From CAVQCT01 sp964520865 (GTDB taxonomy: Bacteria > Zixibacteria > MSB-5A5 > GN15 > FEB-12), in NCBI GenBank assembly GCA_964520865.1, contig CAZFOY010000016.1, positions 1-58,051 on the forward strand: 58,051 nt of DNA, written 5' to 3'. Positions 1 through 6,490 of the stretch are shown one piece after another. A program made the translations under genes and the position numbers. Position 1 is the first letter of the stretch. Each line of letters starts with the position of its first letter. Under the pieces are notes generated by a model. It saw only the letters and a list, made by a program, of their open reading frames with translations, was not told the DNA's origin and ran no database searches.

Positions 1-204
1 GTTCTTCAGTCCGGCGGCGGATCTTTCGTCAGCAATTTCACCCATATTGGAAGATGGGGTAATGGGATAAATCGCGATAACTTCGTTCGTCGCATGAGCT
101 ACGTAAGCGGCGGCTGTGTTTCCGTCGATGGTCACCATCCGGCGCTTCCGATTCTTTGCCTTCGTCTCCTGCGATTTTTTATCTGTGACAGCTTCTTCTA
201 ACAT
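1..204 (-). CDS. nifJ: Pyruvate:ferredoxin (flavodoxin) oxidoreductase, N-terminal fragment
   Basis: This is the first 68 codons of a gene that runs off the left edge of the window. PFOR oxidatively decarboxylates pyruvate to acetyl-CoA and CO2 and passes electrons to ferredoxin or flavodoxin in the cytoplasm. After a Lys/Arg-rich lead of about 22 residues the protein reads MVTIDGNTAAAYVAHATNE and then IYPITPSSNMGEIADE, the hallmark start of the PFOR pyrimidine-binding domain I. Two ATGs sit side by side (207 and 204). The AGGAG at 211-215 is 6 bases from the second and only 3 from the first, so 204 is preferred. The family is about 1,170 residues long, so most of the gene lies outside. The basic lead before the usual start is slightly unusual. 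The gene follows dcd on the same strand. Confidence 0.9.
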   Translation of the reverse strand, partial: MLEEAVTDKKSQETKAKNRKRRMVTIDGNTAAAYVAHATNEVIAIYPITPSSNMGEIADERSAAGLKN

Positions 205-278
205 CATCAACTCCTGAGAAAAATCAAACGTCTCGTAAAAACATCTTACACATTACATTTGGTACATTGTATCGGATT

Positions 279-833
279 CTACTCCGATTTTGACAGGGTG
301 ATTTCCTTTTGACCCTGATATTTTCCTTTCTTGTCTTTATACGACCTGAGACAGCTCTCGGCCGCTTCGAGAAAAAGAATCTGAGCGATTCCTTCGTTGG
401 CAAACACACGGGCAGGCAAGGGTGTAGTATTCGAAAGTGAAATAGTGGCGAAACCTTCCCATTCCGGCTCGAACGGCGTGACATTTACAACGATACCGCA
501 GCGAGCGTAAGTGGACTTCCCGAAACAAACGGTGACCACGTCGCGCGGTATCTTAAAATACTCCCGAGTACGGCCCAGGATGAATGAGTTCGGGGGGATA
601 AGGACCGAATCAGCCTTAATGTCGCGGAAATGCTCCGAAAAATCTTCCTTCGGATTTACTTCGGAGAGGCCCCGAGGGTCGAATATCTTGAATTCATCGG
701 ACAAACTGATATCATAGCCGTACGAGGAGACACCAAAACTACATCCCTGACGCACCTGCGTCTCGGAAAAAGGTTCGATCATCTTATGGTTCTTGGCCAT
801 TTCGATGATCCAACGATCAGATTTGACCGGCAT
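279..833 (-). CDS. dcd: dCTP deaminase homologue lacking the catalytic glutamate
   Basis: The 184-residue product has the length and fold signature of dCTP deaminase, which converts dCTP to dUTP for thymidylate synthesis. Seen in the sequence: MPVKSDRWIIEMA at the start, GVSSYGYDI near residue 34, the nucleotide-binding GKSTYARCGI at 105-114 and NVTPFEPEWEGFATISLSN at 117-135. In typical members the last segment reads ...WEG-x-x-T-L-E-x-SNTTPLPA, where the Glu (E138 in the E. coli enzyme) activates the water. Here Ser132 holds that place (codon TCA). The rest of the pocket, including Arg111, is kept. The protein may be inactive, may act as a dUTPase-like relative (dUTPases share the fold but not this Glu), or may use another base. 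The start at 833 has AAGGATG a few bases upstream, and a promoter candidate lies at 872-900. Confidence 0.88.
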   Translation of the reverse strand: MPVKSDRWIIEMAKNHKMIEPFSETQVRQGCSFGVSSYGYDISLSDEFKIFDPRGLSEVNPKEDFSEHFRDIKADSVLIPPNSFILGRTREYFKIPRDVVTVCFGKSTYARCGIVVNVTPFEPEWEGFATISLSNTTPLPARVFANEGIAQILFLEAAESCLRSYKDKKGKYQGQKEITLSKSE

Positions 834-871
834 CGCACATCCTTCTTCACAGGTTCAATTTTGGTCGCTCG

Positions 872-900
872 AAGATAAACGATTTGCCAATATATGTAAA
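872..900 (-). promoter_or_regulatory. Sigma-70-like promoter of dcd
   Basis: On the minus strand TTTACA (900-895), a 17-base spacer and TATCTT (877-872) lie about 40 bases ahead of the dcd start. The -35 matches 5 of 6 consensus bases and the -10 matches 4 of 6. Confidence 0.45.
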
Positions 901-937
901 CCAGAATCGCCCGGTGAAGCCGGTTTTTTTGTCTGCA

Positions 938-1363
938 CTAAACGCTAACGATGCGGTCCTTCTGCCACTGCACGAGGTCGGCGAGCGTGTGTCCCTGGAA
1001 AACGGCTACCAGTTGCTCTTCGGCCATCACCAACAACTCTCGGAGAGCACAGAAATCGCTTTTGTTGCAGACGTCAGTATCTTTGATGCATTTAATCAAA
1101 TGATACGGACCCTGAATCGATTCCAGTACTTCTTTGATCGTGATTTCTTCCGGCCGCTTGGCAAGCGTGAAACCGCCCCGGACACCGCGGTGCGAACGAA
1201 CAATGCCAGACCGAGAAAGTGACTGAAAGATCTTAGCGAGGAATTTCTCAGGTATCTCTTTAGCCTCGGAGATCTCAGACAACGGCGTCACCGAGCTGTT
1301 GTCTTTGTCAGCGAGATAGAGTACTCCAAGCATCCCGTATTCCTCAGCCTTTGTAAACTGCAT
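938..1363 (-). CDS. Rrf2-family transcriptional regulator
   Basis: The 141-residue protein is a typical Rrf2-family winged-helix repressor, the family of IscR, NsrR and CymR. It starts MQFTKAEEYGMLGVLYLA, has IPEKFLAKIFQSLSRSGIV as the wing-helix region (about residues 37-55) and the family signature SHRGVRGGFTLAKRPEEIT near 57-75. A three-cysteine cluster, C-x6-C-x5-C within IKCIKDTDVCNKSDFCAL, matches the iron-sulfur ligand region of IscR/NsrR-type members, so it may sense Fe-S status, NO or redox. No isc, suf or cysteine genes are adjacent, so the target set is unknown. AAGAAGG lies 6 bases before the ATG. The promoter upstream carries a palindrome just after the predicted +1, as expected for self-repression. 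Confidence 0.9.
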   Translation of the reverse strand: MQFTKAEEYGMLGVLYLADKDNSSVTPLSEISEAKEIPEKFLAKIFQSLSRSGIVRSHRGVRGGFTLAKRPEEITIKEVLESIQGPYHLIKCIKDTDVCNKSDFCALRELLVMAEEQLVAVFQGHTLADLVQWQKDRIVSV

Positions 1364-1411
1364 GGCAACCTTCTTTCAGCTACGAACTGTAACCCACCTG
1401 CGGGGTGAATG

Positions 1412-1425
1412 GTATAGTGTTATAC
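1412..1425. promoter_or_regulatory. Candidate operator for the Rrf2 regulator
   Basis: GTATA-GTGT-TATAC is a perfect 5+5 base inverted repeat. It lies about 15-30 bases downstream of the predicted transcription start of the rrf2-like gene and 49 bases before its start codon. That is where a self-repressing dimer would be expected to bind. No protein-specific consensus was matched, so the assignment is inference. Confidence 0.45.
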
Positions 1426-1447
1426 AAACTCCATATTATCTGATCTA

Positions 1448-1476
1448 AGTATATGAAAGATAGACTCTGTTGTCAA
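1448..1476 (-). promoter_or_regulatory. Strong sigma-70-like promoter of the Rrf2 regulator gene
   Basis: Minus strand TTGACA (1476-1471), a 17-base spacer and TATACT (1453-1448). It matches 6 of 6 and 5 of 6 consensus bases with optimal spacing. The predicted +1 is near 1441. Confidence 0.7.
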
Positions 1477-1512
1477 TAAAAATTGGTTATTTTTTTCACA
1501 AATTCGCATGTC

Positions 1513-1541
1513 TTGACAACTGTTAAGTTGCCTTGTATTAA
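1513..1541 (+). promoter_or_regulatory. Candidate sigma-70-like promoter of the cobO operon
   Basis: TTGACA (1513-1518), a 17-base spacer and TATTAA (1536-1541), about 70 bases before the cobO start. The -35 is perfect and the -10 matches 4 of 6. Confidence 0.45.
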
Positions 1542-1610
1542 GCAATTGACTTCAGCCATAAATTTGTTGATATTGAGTATGTACATAATAAACGTTGAAT
1601 CGAGGTAACT

Positions 1611-2162
1611 ATGACCGAGAATACCGACTCAAAGGAACGGGGACTGCTTATTGTCTATACCGGGAACGGAAAAGGGAAGACAACGGCTGCTCTTGGCATG
1701 TGTGTTCGGGCGGTCGGCTACAACTGGAACGTCTGCATTATTCAGTTCGTGAAAGGGAGCTGGAAGTACGGCGAACTGAAGGGGATCAAACGGCTGGAGC
1801 CGAATGTCGAGCTGTTTACTGTGGGCGAGGGGTTTGTAGGGATTGTCGATGATCAGAAATCGTTCGAAGAGCATCGCTCGGCCGCCAAGAAGGGGGTGGA
1901 ATTCTCTATTGAAAAGATCAGAAACGGCGGATTTCGTCTGGTCATACTCGATGAGCTCAATGTTGCCGTCAATCTCGGCCTGGTCACCGAGGAAGAGGTG
2001 GACGAAATTCTCGCCGCGCGAACGGAAATGCAGCACCTGGTGATTACCGGACGTGATGCAACTGATAGCCTGATGGAAAAGGCCGATCTCGTCACGGAGA
2101 TGAAGGAGATCAAACATCCGTACCAAAAGGGAGTTCTCGCCCAGAAAGGGATCGACTGGTGA
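1611..2162 (+). CDS. cobO: Cob(I)yrinic acid a,c-diamide adenosyltransferase (CobO/BtuR type)
   Basis: The 183-residue enzyme transfers the adenosyl group of ATP to cob(I)alamin or its precursors, making coenzyme B12 forms in the cytoplasm. Its P-loop GNGKGKTTA spans residues 18-26, ILDELNVAVNLGLV is the Walker-B-like segment, and the C-terminus HPYQKGVLAQKGIDW matches the family ending. GAGG lies just before the ATG. No other cobalamin-synthesis gene is in view, so it may serve salvage. The stop codon overlaps the GTG start of the next gene by GTGA, showing translational coupling with the reductase downstream. Confidence 0.92.
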   Translation: MTENTDSKERGLLIVYTGNGKGKTTAALGMCVRAVGYNWNVCIIQFVKGSWKYGELKGIKRLEPNVELFTVGEGFVGIVDDQKSFEEHRSAAKKGVEFSIEKIRNGGFRLVILDELNVAVNLGLVTEEEVDEILAARTEMQHLVITGRDATDSLMEKADLVTEMKEIKHPYQKGVLAQKGIDW

Positions 2163-3043
2163 AGATTGCGGTGACCGGCGCCTCAGGCTTCGTCGGGAGC
2201 CATCTGATCGACCGCCTCCTTCGCGACGGACATGAAATAACCGTTTTATCACACTCGCAACGGGGGAGGGTACATCTTGATGAACGAATCCGCGTCGTGA
2301 GTGGCTCAGTCGAAGATCCGGAGGCGCTCACCGCGCTCTGCGCCGGGAACCAGGTGGTGTTTCATTTGGTGGGGATAATTGCGGAAACGCGAACGAAGAC
2401 ATTTCAGAAAACGGTTGTGGAGGCCACGCGATTGCTGGTTGGCGCTTCGCTGAGAGAGAAAGTGATGAAGCTGGTTTACCTGTCGGCAATCGGAGCATCA
2501 GCCGACTCCGCCACGAAGTACTATCGTTCGAAATTCGAGGCTGAGCAGTCGGTCAAACTATCCGGCCTGAACTACACGATCCTCCGGCCGTCGATTATCT
2601 TCGGAGCAGGGGACGGATTCGTCAGCATGCTGTCTCGAATGATCCGGCTGTCCCCTTTCACGCCGGTGATTGGCAGCGGACGGTACCGCCTCCAGCCGGT
2701 CTATATCGATGATGTCACGAGCGCCATGTCACAGTGCGTGACGAAGGAAGAGACTTCGGCGGAAATAATCGATCTGGCCGGACCTGAAAGACTTGAATAT
2801 TTGGAGATATTGCATATAATTAAACGCGTTCTGAATAAACGGCGAGTGAACATACACCTCCCGCTGATGTTGATGAAGATGGCCGCTGCAGTCATGGAGA
2901 AGATACTGAAGCCGGCGCCGCTGACAACGGATCAGCTGACGATGTTAGTCGGTGAGAGTATCGGGGAGATCGACAAGATGCGGCAGGTGTTTGGAATCGA
3001 TCCAATCGGATTCGAGGACGGATTGAGAAAGTACCTAAGATGA
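2159..3043 (+). CDS. NAD(P)-binding epimerase/reductase, NDUFA9-like
   Basis: This 294-residue protein is an atypical extended short-chain dehydrogenase/reductase of the complex-I NDUFA9-like group. The Rossmann motif GASGFVGSHL is at residues 7-16, the catalytic pair is in TKYYRSKFEAE (YxxxK), and LRPSIIFGAGDGF followed by LQPVYIDDV are the usual nucleotide-sugar-epimerase-like blocks. Substrate is unknown; relatives are linked to quinone, complex I or lipid metabolism. Translation starts at GTG inside the stop of cobO, and thioredoxin reductase begins 8 bases downstream, so the three genes form one operon. Confidence 0.85.
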   Translation: MKIAVTGASGFVGSHLIDRLLRDGHEITVLSHSQRGRVHLDERIRVVSGSVEDPEALTALCAGNQVVFHLVGIIAETRTKTFQKTVVEATRLLVGASLREKVMKLVYLSAIGASADSATKYYRSKFEAEQSVKLSGLNYTILRPSIIFGAGDGFVSMLSRMIRLSPFTPVIGSGRYRLQPVYIDDVTSAMSQCVTKEETSAEIIDLAGPERLEYLEILHIIKRVLNKRRVNIHLPLMLMKMAAAVMEKILKPAPLTTDQLTMLVGESIGEIDKMRQVFGIDPIGFEDGLRKYLR

Positions 3044-3051
3044 GGTGATAT

Positions 3052-4005
3052 ATGGCCGAGGTCAAGGATTACGATGTCATCATAGTGGGTGGTGGACCGG
3101 GCGGACTGTGTGCCGGAATGTACTCAGCGCGGGCCAATCGCAAGACGGTCGTGCTGGAGAAGTATCTTCCCGGCGGACAAATCGCGGTTACCGGTGAGGT
3201 GGAGGACTATCCCGGATTCGAGCATATCCACGGCGCCGAACTGGCGATGAAGTTTACCGATCATGCCAAGAAGTTCGGTCTTGAGATAGAAATGGAAGAG
3301 GTTGAAGAAGTGTATGTCGACGGTGAGTATCGGACGGCGCGATGTGCCTCGGGTAATCTCTACCGCGGCAAAGCGGCGATTCTCTCTACCGGCGGCTCGC
3401 CGGTATTCCTGAATATCCCCGGTGAGAAAGAGTTCAGCGGAAAGGGAGTCTCTTACTGCGCCATTTGCGATGGAGCGTTTTTCAAAAATCAGATTATCGC
3501 AGTAGTCGGTGGCGGCGACGCCGCGGTCGAAGAAGGAACCTATCTCACCAAGTTCGCTACCAAGGTTTATATCATTCACCGGCGGGATGAACTCCGGGCC
3601 GCCAAGATCATTCAGCAACGGGCGTTCGACAACCCGAAAGTGGAATTCATCTGGAACACCGTGGTAGACTCGATTCACGGCGACGACAGGAAAGTATCGC
3701 ACCTGTCCCTTCGGGATGTCAACTCAGGGGAGAAGCGGACACTTGAGGTTGGCGCCATTTTTCCCTATATTGGATTCAAGCCGAACTCGACCATCACCCG
3801 CGAAAAACTTAAGACTGATGACAACGGATATATCATCACCGACTTCAAAATGGAGACTTCGGTGCCGGGCATTTTTGCCTGCGGTGACGTTCGGGCGCAA
3901 CTTGTACGACAGGTTACCAATGCTGTAGGGGATGGTACCACCGCAGCAGTTGCGGCGGAGAAGTATATTGAGTCGATGGAAGACAAAATTGCCCATCGAG
4001 TCTGA
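3052..4005 (+). CDS. trxB: Thioredoxin reductase (NADPH)
   Basis: The 317-residue flavoprotein keeps cytoplasmic thioredoxin reduced using NADPH. It has the FAD motif GGGPGGLCAGMY (about 13-24), the redox pair in SYCAICDGAFF (CxxC), the NADPH site GGGDAAVEE followed by HRRDELRAAK, and the second FAD block GIFACGDVRAQLVRQV. Length is standard. GAGGTG precedes the ATG. No thioredoxin gene is adjacent. A perfect -10 box for a possible RNA gene sits 12 bases after the stop codon. Confidence 0.95.
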   Translation: MAEVKDYDVIIVGGGPGGLCAGMYSARANRKTVVLEKYLPGGQIAVTGEVEDYPGFEHIHGAELAMKFTDHAKKFGLEIEMEEVEEVYVDGEYRTARCASGNLYRGKAAILSTGGSPVFLNIPGEKEFSGKGVSYCAICDGAFFKNQIIAVVGGGDAAVEEGTYLTKFATKVYIIHRRDELRAAKIIQQRAFDNPKVEFIWNTVVDSIHGDDRKVSHLSLRDVNSGEKRTLEVGAIFPYIGFKPNSTITREKLKTDDNGYIITDFKMETSVPGIFACGDVRAQLVRQVTNAVGDGTTAAVAAEKYIESMEDKIAHRV

Positions 4006-4016
4006 GAAATTTTTCG

Positions 4017-4022
4017 TATAAT
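4017..4022 (+). promoter_or_regulatory. Perfect -10 box for the 4030-4222 RNA candidate
   Basis: TATAAT lies in otherwise non-coding sequence just after trxB. No good -35 box stands 16-18 bases upstream, where trxB still encodes protein. The predicted +1 near 4029 coincides with the base of the long closing stem of the RNA candidate. Confidence 0.45.
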
Positions 4023-4028
4023 TAGTGA

Positions 4029-4224
4029 CCAAATAACCTATTGACTGGAAATTGGTTACACGCGAAGTCGGCGAAGCGGCCTGATTGTGAGATAAAGGTC
4101 GTGTTGTCGCAAGGTCCGGCGCAAGTCTTTGCATATTGTATCTCTTCGATTGAATAATTCCGGACATGCCTAAACCGTTTGTTGGAAGACGTTCTTTTAT
4201 CTCTTGCCAATCAATAGGTTATAT
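4029..4224 (+). ncRNA. Candidate structured small RNA of about 195 nt (family unknown)
   Basis: The ends of this stretch form a long-range stem: ATAACCTATTGACTGG (4033-4048) pairs with CCAATCAATAGGTTAT (4207-4222), 15 of 16 positions. Inside, 4089-4096 pairs with 4196-4203 (8 bp), 4114-4119 pairs with 4160-4165 (6 bp, GTCCGG/CCGGAC), and GCAA-GTCT-TTGC makes a small hairpin at 4121-4132. A TATAAT box precedes it. The size suits 6S RNA, but the 40-base asymmetry on the 5' side does not fit the simplest 6S fold, and no 6S sequence motif is recognised. It could also be a processed 3' UTR of trxB. The only open frames here are short and unconvincing. Confidence 0.45.
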
Positions 4225-4302
4225 ATTATCATAGTCGCGTAATTTTCCAGCTACTACCGGTTTCTTACGGCATACGCCTTGCTTTTCATGTTCTTGGAGT
4301 TT

Positions 4303-4311
4303 TGACATAAT
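4303..4311 (+). promoter_or_regulatory. Extended -10 promoter element of the 4321-4397 RNA candidate
   Basis: TG-A-CATAAT is an extended -10 element (5 of 6 match plus the TG). It predicts a start at about 4318-4321, exactly where the closing stem begins. The -35 region (TTTTCA at 4283-4288) is weak, as usual for extended -10 promoters. Confidence 0.5.
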
Positions 4312-4320
4312 TTAAGATTT

Positions 4321-4397
4321 GGGAGTGGTGCGTGCTGGTTCTCCAGCCACCTGACGTTAGAGTCGGGCATCCCCCCTCCACCACTCCCATTTTTTTA
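4321..4397 (+). ncRNA. Candidate small RNA with three-way junction, C-rich single strand and terminator
   Basis: GGGAGTGGTG (4321-4330) pairs perfectly with CACCACTCCC (4379-4388), and a run of T follows (4390-4396), so the closing stem doubles as an intrinsic terminator. Within it lie two hairpins, GCTGG-TTCT-CCAGC (4334-4347) and CCTGAC-GTTAGA-GTCGGG (4350-4367). Between the second hairpin and the closing strand is an unpaired C-rich run (4371-4378, CCCCCCTC). An extended -10 element stands directly upstream. The RNA would be about 70-77 nt and does not encode a peptide I recognise. C-rich single strands in small RNAs of other bacteria bind Shine-Dalgarno sequences; that role here is inference. 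It lies 93 bases before the first histidine kinase and might act as its leader if read through. Confidence 0.55.
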
Positions 4398-4489
4398 TTT
4401 TCAATTTATTTTCCGATCAAATCAAAATTGCCGGGGCAATGTCGATATAGGGGTAAATAGCACCTATTCAGCAACCGGAAAGACCTTCA

Positions 4490-6448
4490 ATGAGATTCGA
4501 GACAGGACTACTTACCAGACTTAGCAACATTATCATTGTCCAGGTTGTCTTTATATTTGCGGCTACGGCCATGATTGTTCTCTATCCGGGCGAGGACCAG
4601 CCGCGAGACACCGACTATCTCGTACTTCGTCAGAAGTTCGATCAGGTGGGTGGATCCATAGCCTCAACCTGCTCGACCGGAGTGCAGCGATCTGCGGATA
4701 TTCCCTGGAAGAATGCCGCTGTTACGTCACTGAATTCGATTTTCGACGGCGGTCAACTTGCCGACGCCCGGCTTTACGTCAGAGGATCGGATGGTCATCC
4801 GGTTCAGCTGAAAACGTCTTATACGCAAGGAGGGGCTGCCGGCAGCGATGGTCCGTCGTACGAGCACGGTGAATTAATACAGTCTGCAACGGTCGACTAT
4901 GCTCTCGGATTGAAAGACCCGGTGCTTATTCCTATTTCTCCTCTCGGGCATTACTCGGTCTACTACTACAGATTTGACCTTGCGGACAATCGACCGGCCG
5001 TATTGGTCGCGATAGCGGACCATGCCTATGTCTTCGCCAATCGCTCTCATCTGGCGTATCTGCTTCTGCTGTTGTTCCTGGCCTCCGCTCTGGTGTCGTT
5101 GCTCGCCGTATATCTATTGAATAAGAGATTCCGAGATCCGTTGCGAAGGCTCATCCATGGCTTCGAAAAGACCGGTAACGGTGAACTGTACTACATGGTC
5201 AATCAGGGATACGATCCTGAACTTGACCGTCTGACCGGAGCTTTCAACTCGATGTCTCAGCGCCTGTGGGATAATCATACCGATTTACAAAAATACAACG
5301 CCAGTCTGGAGAAGGCCAATCTGCTGCTTCGTGAATCACAGGAGCACTTCAAGACGCTGATCGACAGTTCGCCCGTCTGCATAATCTCAACAACGACCGA
5401 CGGCGTCATAACGGTATTCAATCACAAGGCCGAACAGGTATTCGGAATGACCGAGAGTGAGGTATGCGGATCCAACGTTGGCGATCTGTTCCGCAACACA
5501 GCTTCGGAGAATGACTGGCGTCCCGAAGGGGCCGGGGCGGTGAACCTGGAACTGCTATGCAAGCGAAGCGATGACACACTCTTTCCCGGGTATGTAACGG
5601 CCACGGGCGTCACCGGACGGAACGAGGAGGTCGTCGCGTATCTGTTCATCATTCGCGATATCTCGGAGAGCAAGAGTTTTCAGGAAATGATGATCCGCCT
5701 CGACAGGTACTACACCAGAGGGGAGATGGCCGGAGATATCGCTCATGAGATCAACAATTTCCTTGCTATCCTTTCGGGAAATATCGAGTTGATGCCGCTC
5801 TTTCTTAGAAAGGGAGACAGCGAGAAGATTAACAAGAAGCTTGAGCTGATGAGGGGGACGGTCGACAAGATCGCCCGGTTCACCGATGGTCTCATGGACG
5901 TGAATGATGGGAACGTGAAGTTCGATAAGATCGACGCCAATCAACTGGTTGAGACGGTACTTGCCTTCCTCAAGCCTCAGAATAAGTTCGACGACGTTGA
6001 GGTAGAGACGAACCTCGCGCATGACCTCCCGCTAGTCGAAGTGGATATCGGGCAGATTCAGCAACTGGTCGTCAATCTGGTCTACAACGCATCCGAAGCC
6101 CTTGCTGAGAAGGAAGGGGAGAAGCATATCTGGATAACGACCAGGCTGATCGACCGGGACGGCGAACCCGCCCTTTCGCTGGTGGTGGAAGACGACGGAC
6201 CCGGGGTACTTCCGGAAAAAGAAGGCTGGCTGTTCCAAAGACGATTCACTACTAAGGATACAGGTCACGGAATCGGCTTAATCACTTGCAGGAAAATTAT
6301 CGATTTACACAACGCCGATATCACCTACGCGAAGACCTCCGGAGCCCGGTTTGCCTGCGTCATTCCTCTCAATCACCGGGAAACACAGGCCGAGGGAACT
6401 GAGAACGCGCTCTCAGGGCGTCCACCCGTGTCGATGGCCGATGTATAA
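4490..6448 (+). CDS. Membrane sensor histidine kinase (HAMP-PAS-HisKA-HATPase)
   Basis: The 652-residue protein is a transmembrane sensor kinase. Two membrane segments (about 12-32 and 188-211) enclose a periplasmic sensor of roughly 155 residues with no recognised family. A HAMP-like linker follows (212-262), then a PAS domain (287-395, FKTLIDSSPVCIISTTTDG), and a HisKA domain with the phosphoacceptor His419 in GDIAHEINNFLAILSG. The ATPase domain has the N-box NLVYNASEAL, the D-box VEDDGPGV and the G-box TGHGIGL. All catalytic motifs are intact. A second kinase begins 42 bases downstream and no response regulator is nearby, so the partner must be encoded elsewhere. A small RNA candidate lies just upstream. 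Confidence 0.93.
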   Translation: MRFETGLLTRLSNIIIVQVVFIFAATAMIVLYPGEDQPRDTDYLVLRQKFDQVGGSIASTCSTGVQRSADIPWKNAAVTSLNSIFDGGQLADARLYVRGSDGHPVQLKTSYTQGGAAGSDGPSYEHGELIQSATVDYALGLKDPVLIPISPLGHYSVYYYRFDLADNRPAVLVAIADHAYVFANRSHLAYLLLLLFLASALVSLLAVYLLNKRFRDPLRRLIHGFEKTGNGELYYMVNQGYDPELDRLTGAFNSMSQRLWDNHTDLQKYNASLEKANLLLRESQEHFKTLIDSSPVCIISTTTDGVITVFNHKAEQVFGMTESEVCGSNVGDLFRNTASENDWRPEGAGAVNLELLCKRSDDTLFPGYVTATGVTGRNEEVVAYLFIIRDISESKSFQEMMIRLDRYYTRGEMAGDIAHEINNFLAILSGNIELMPLFLRKGDSEKINKKLELMRGTVDKIARFTDGLMDVNDGNVKFDKIDANQLVETVLAFLKPQNKFDDVEVETNLAHDLPLVEVDIGQIQQLVVNLVYNASEALAEKEGEKHIWITTRLIDRDGEPALSLVVEDDGPGVLPEKEGWLFQRRFTTKDTGHGIGLITCRKIIDLHNADITYAKTSGARFACVIPLNHRETQAEGTENALSGRPPVSMADV

Positions 6449-6490
6449 CTTTTAGTTGCCAGTATCGACCGGCAAAGATAGCTTCCCTTC

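Noticed and set aside
4321..4388. Reading the 68-base stem-loop as a tRNA
   Set aside because: It lacks a T-arm sequence and a 7-base anticodon loop, and the closing stem is 10 bp followed by a U-tract.
4030..4390. The trxB-kinase spacer as tmRNA, RNase P RNA or SRP RNA
   Set aside because: No tmRNA tag frame ending in Ala-Ala-stop, no RNase P core (GAGGAAAGTCC, ACAGAA) and no SRP motif (GGAAGGAAGCA) could be found.
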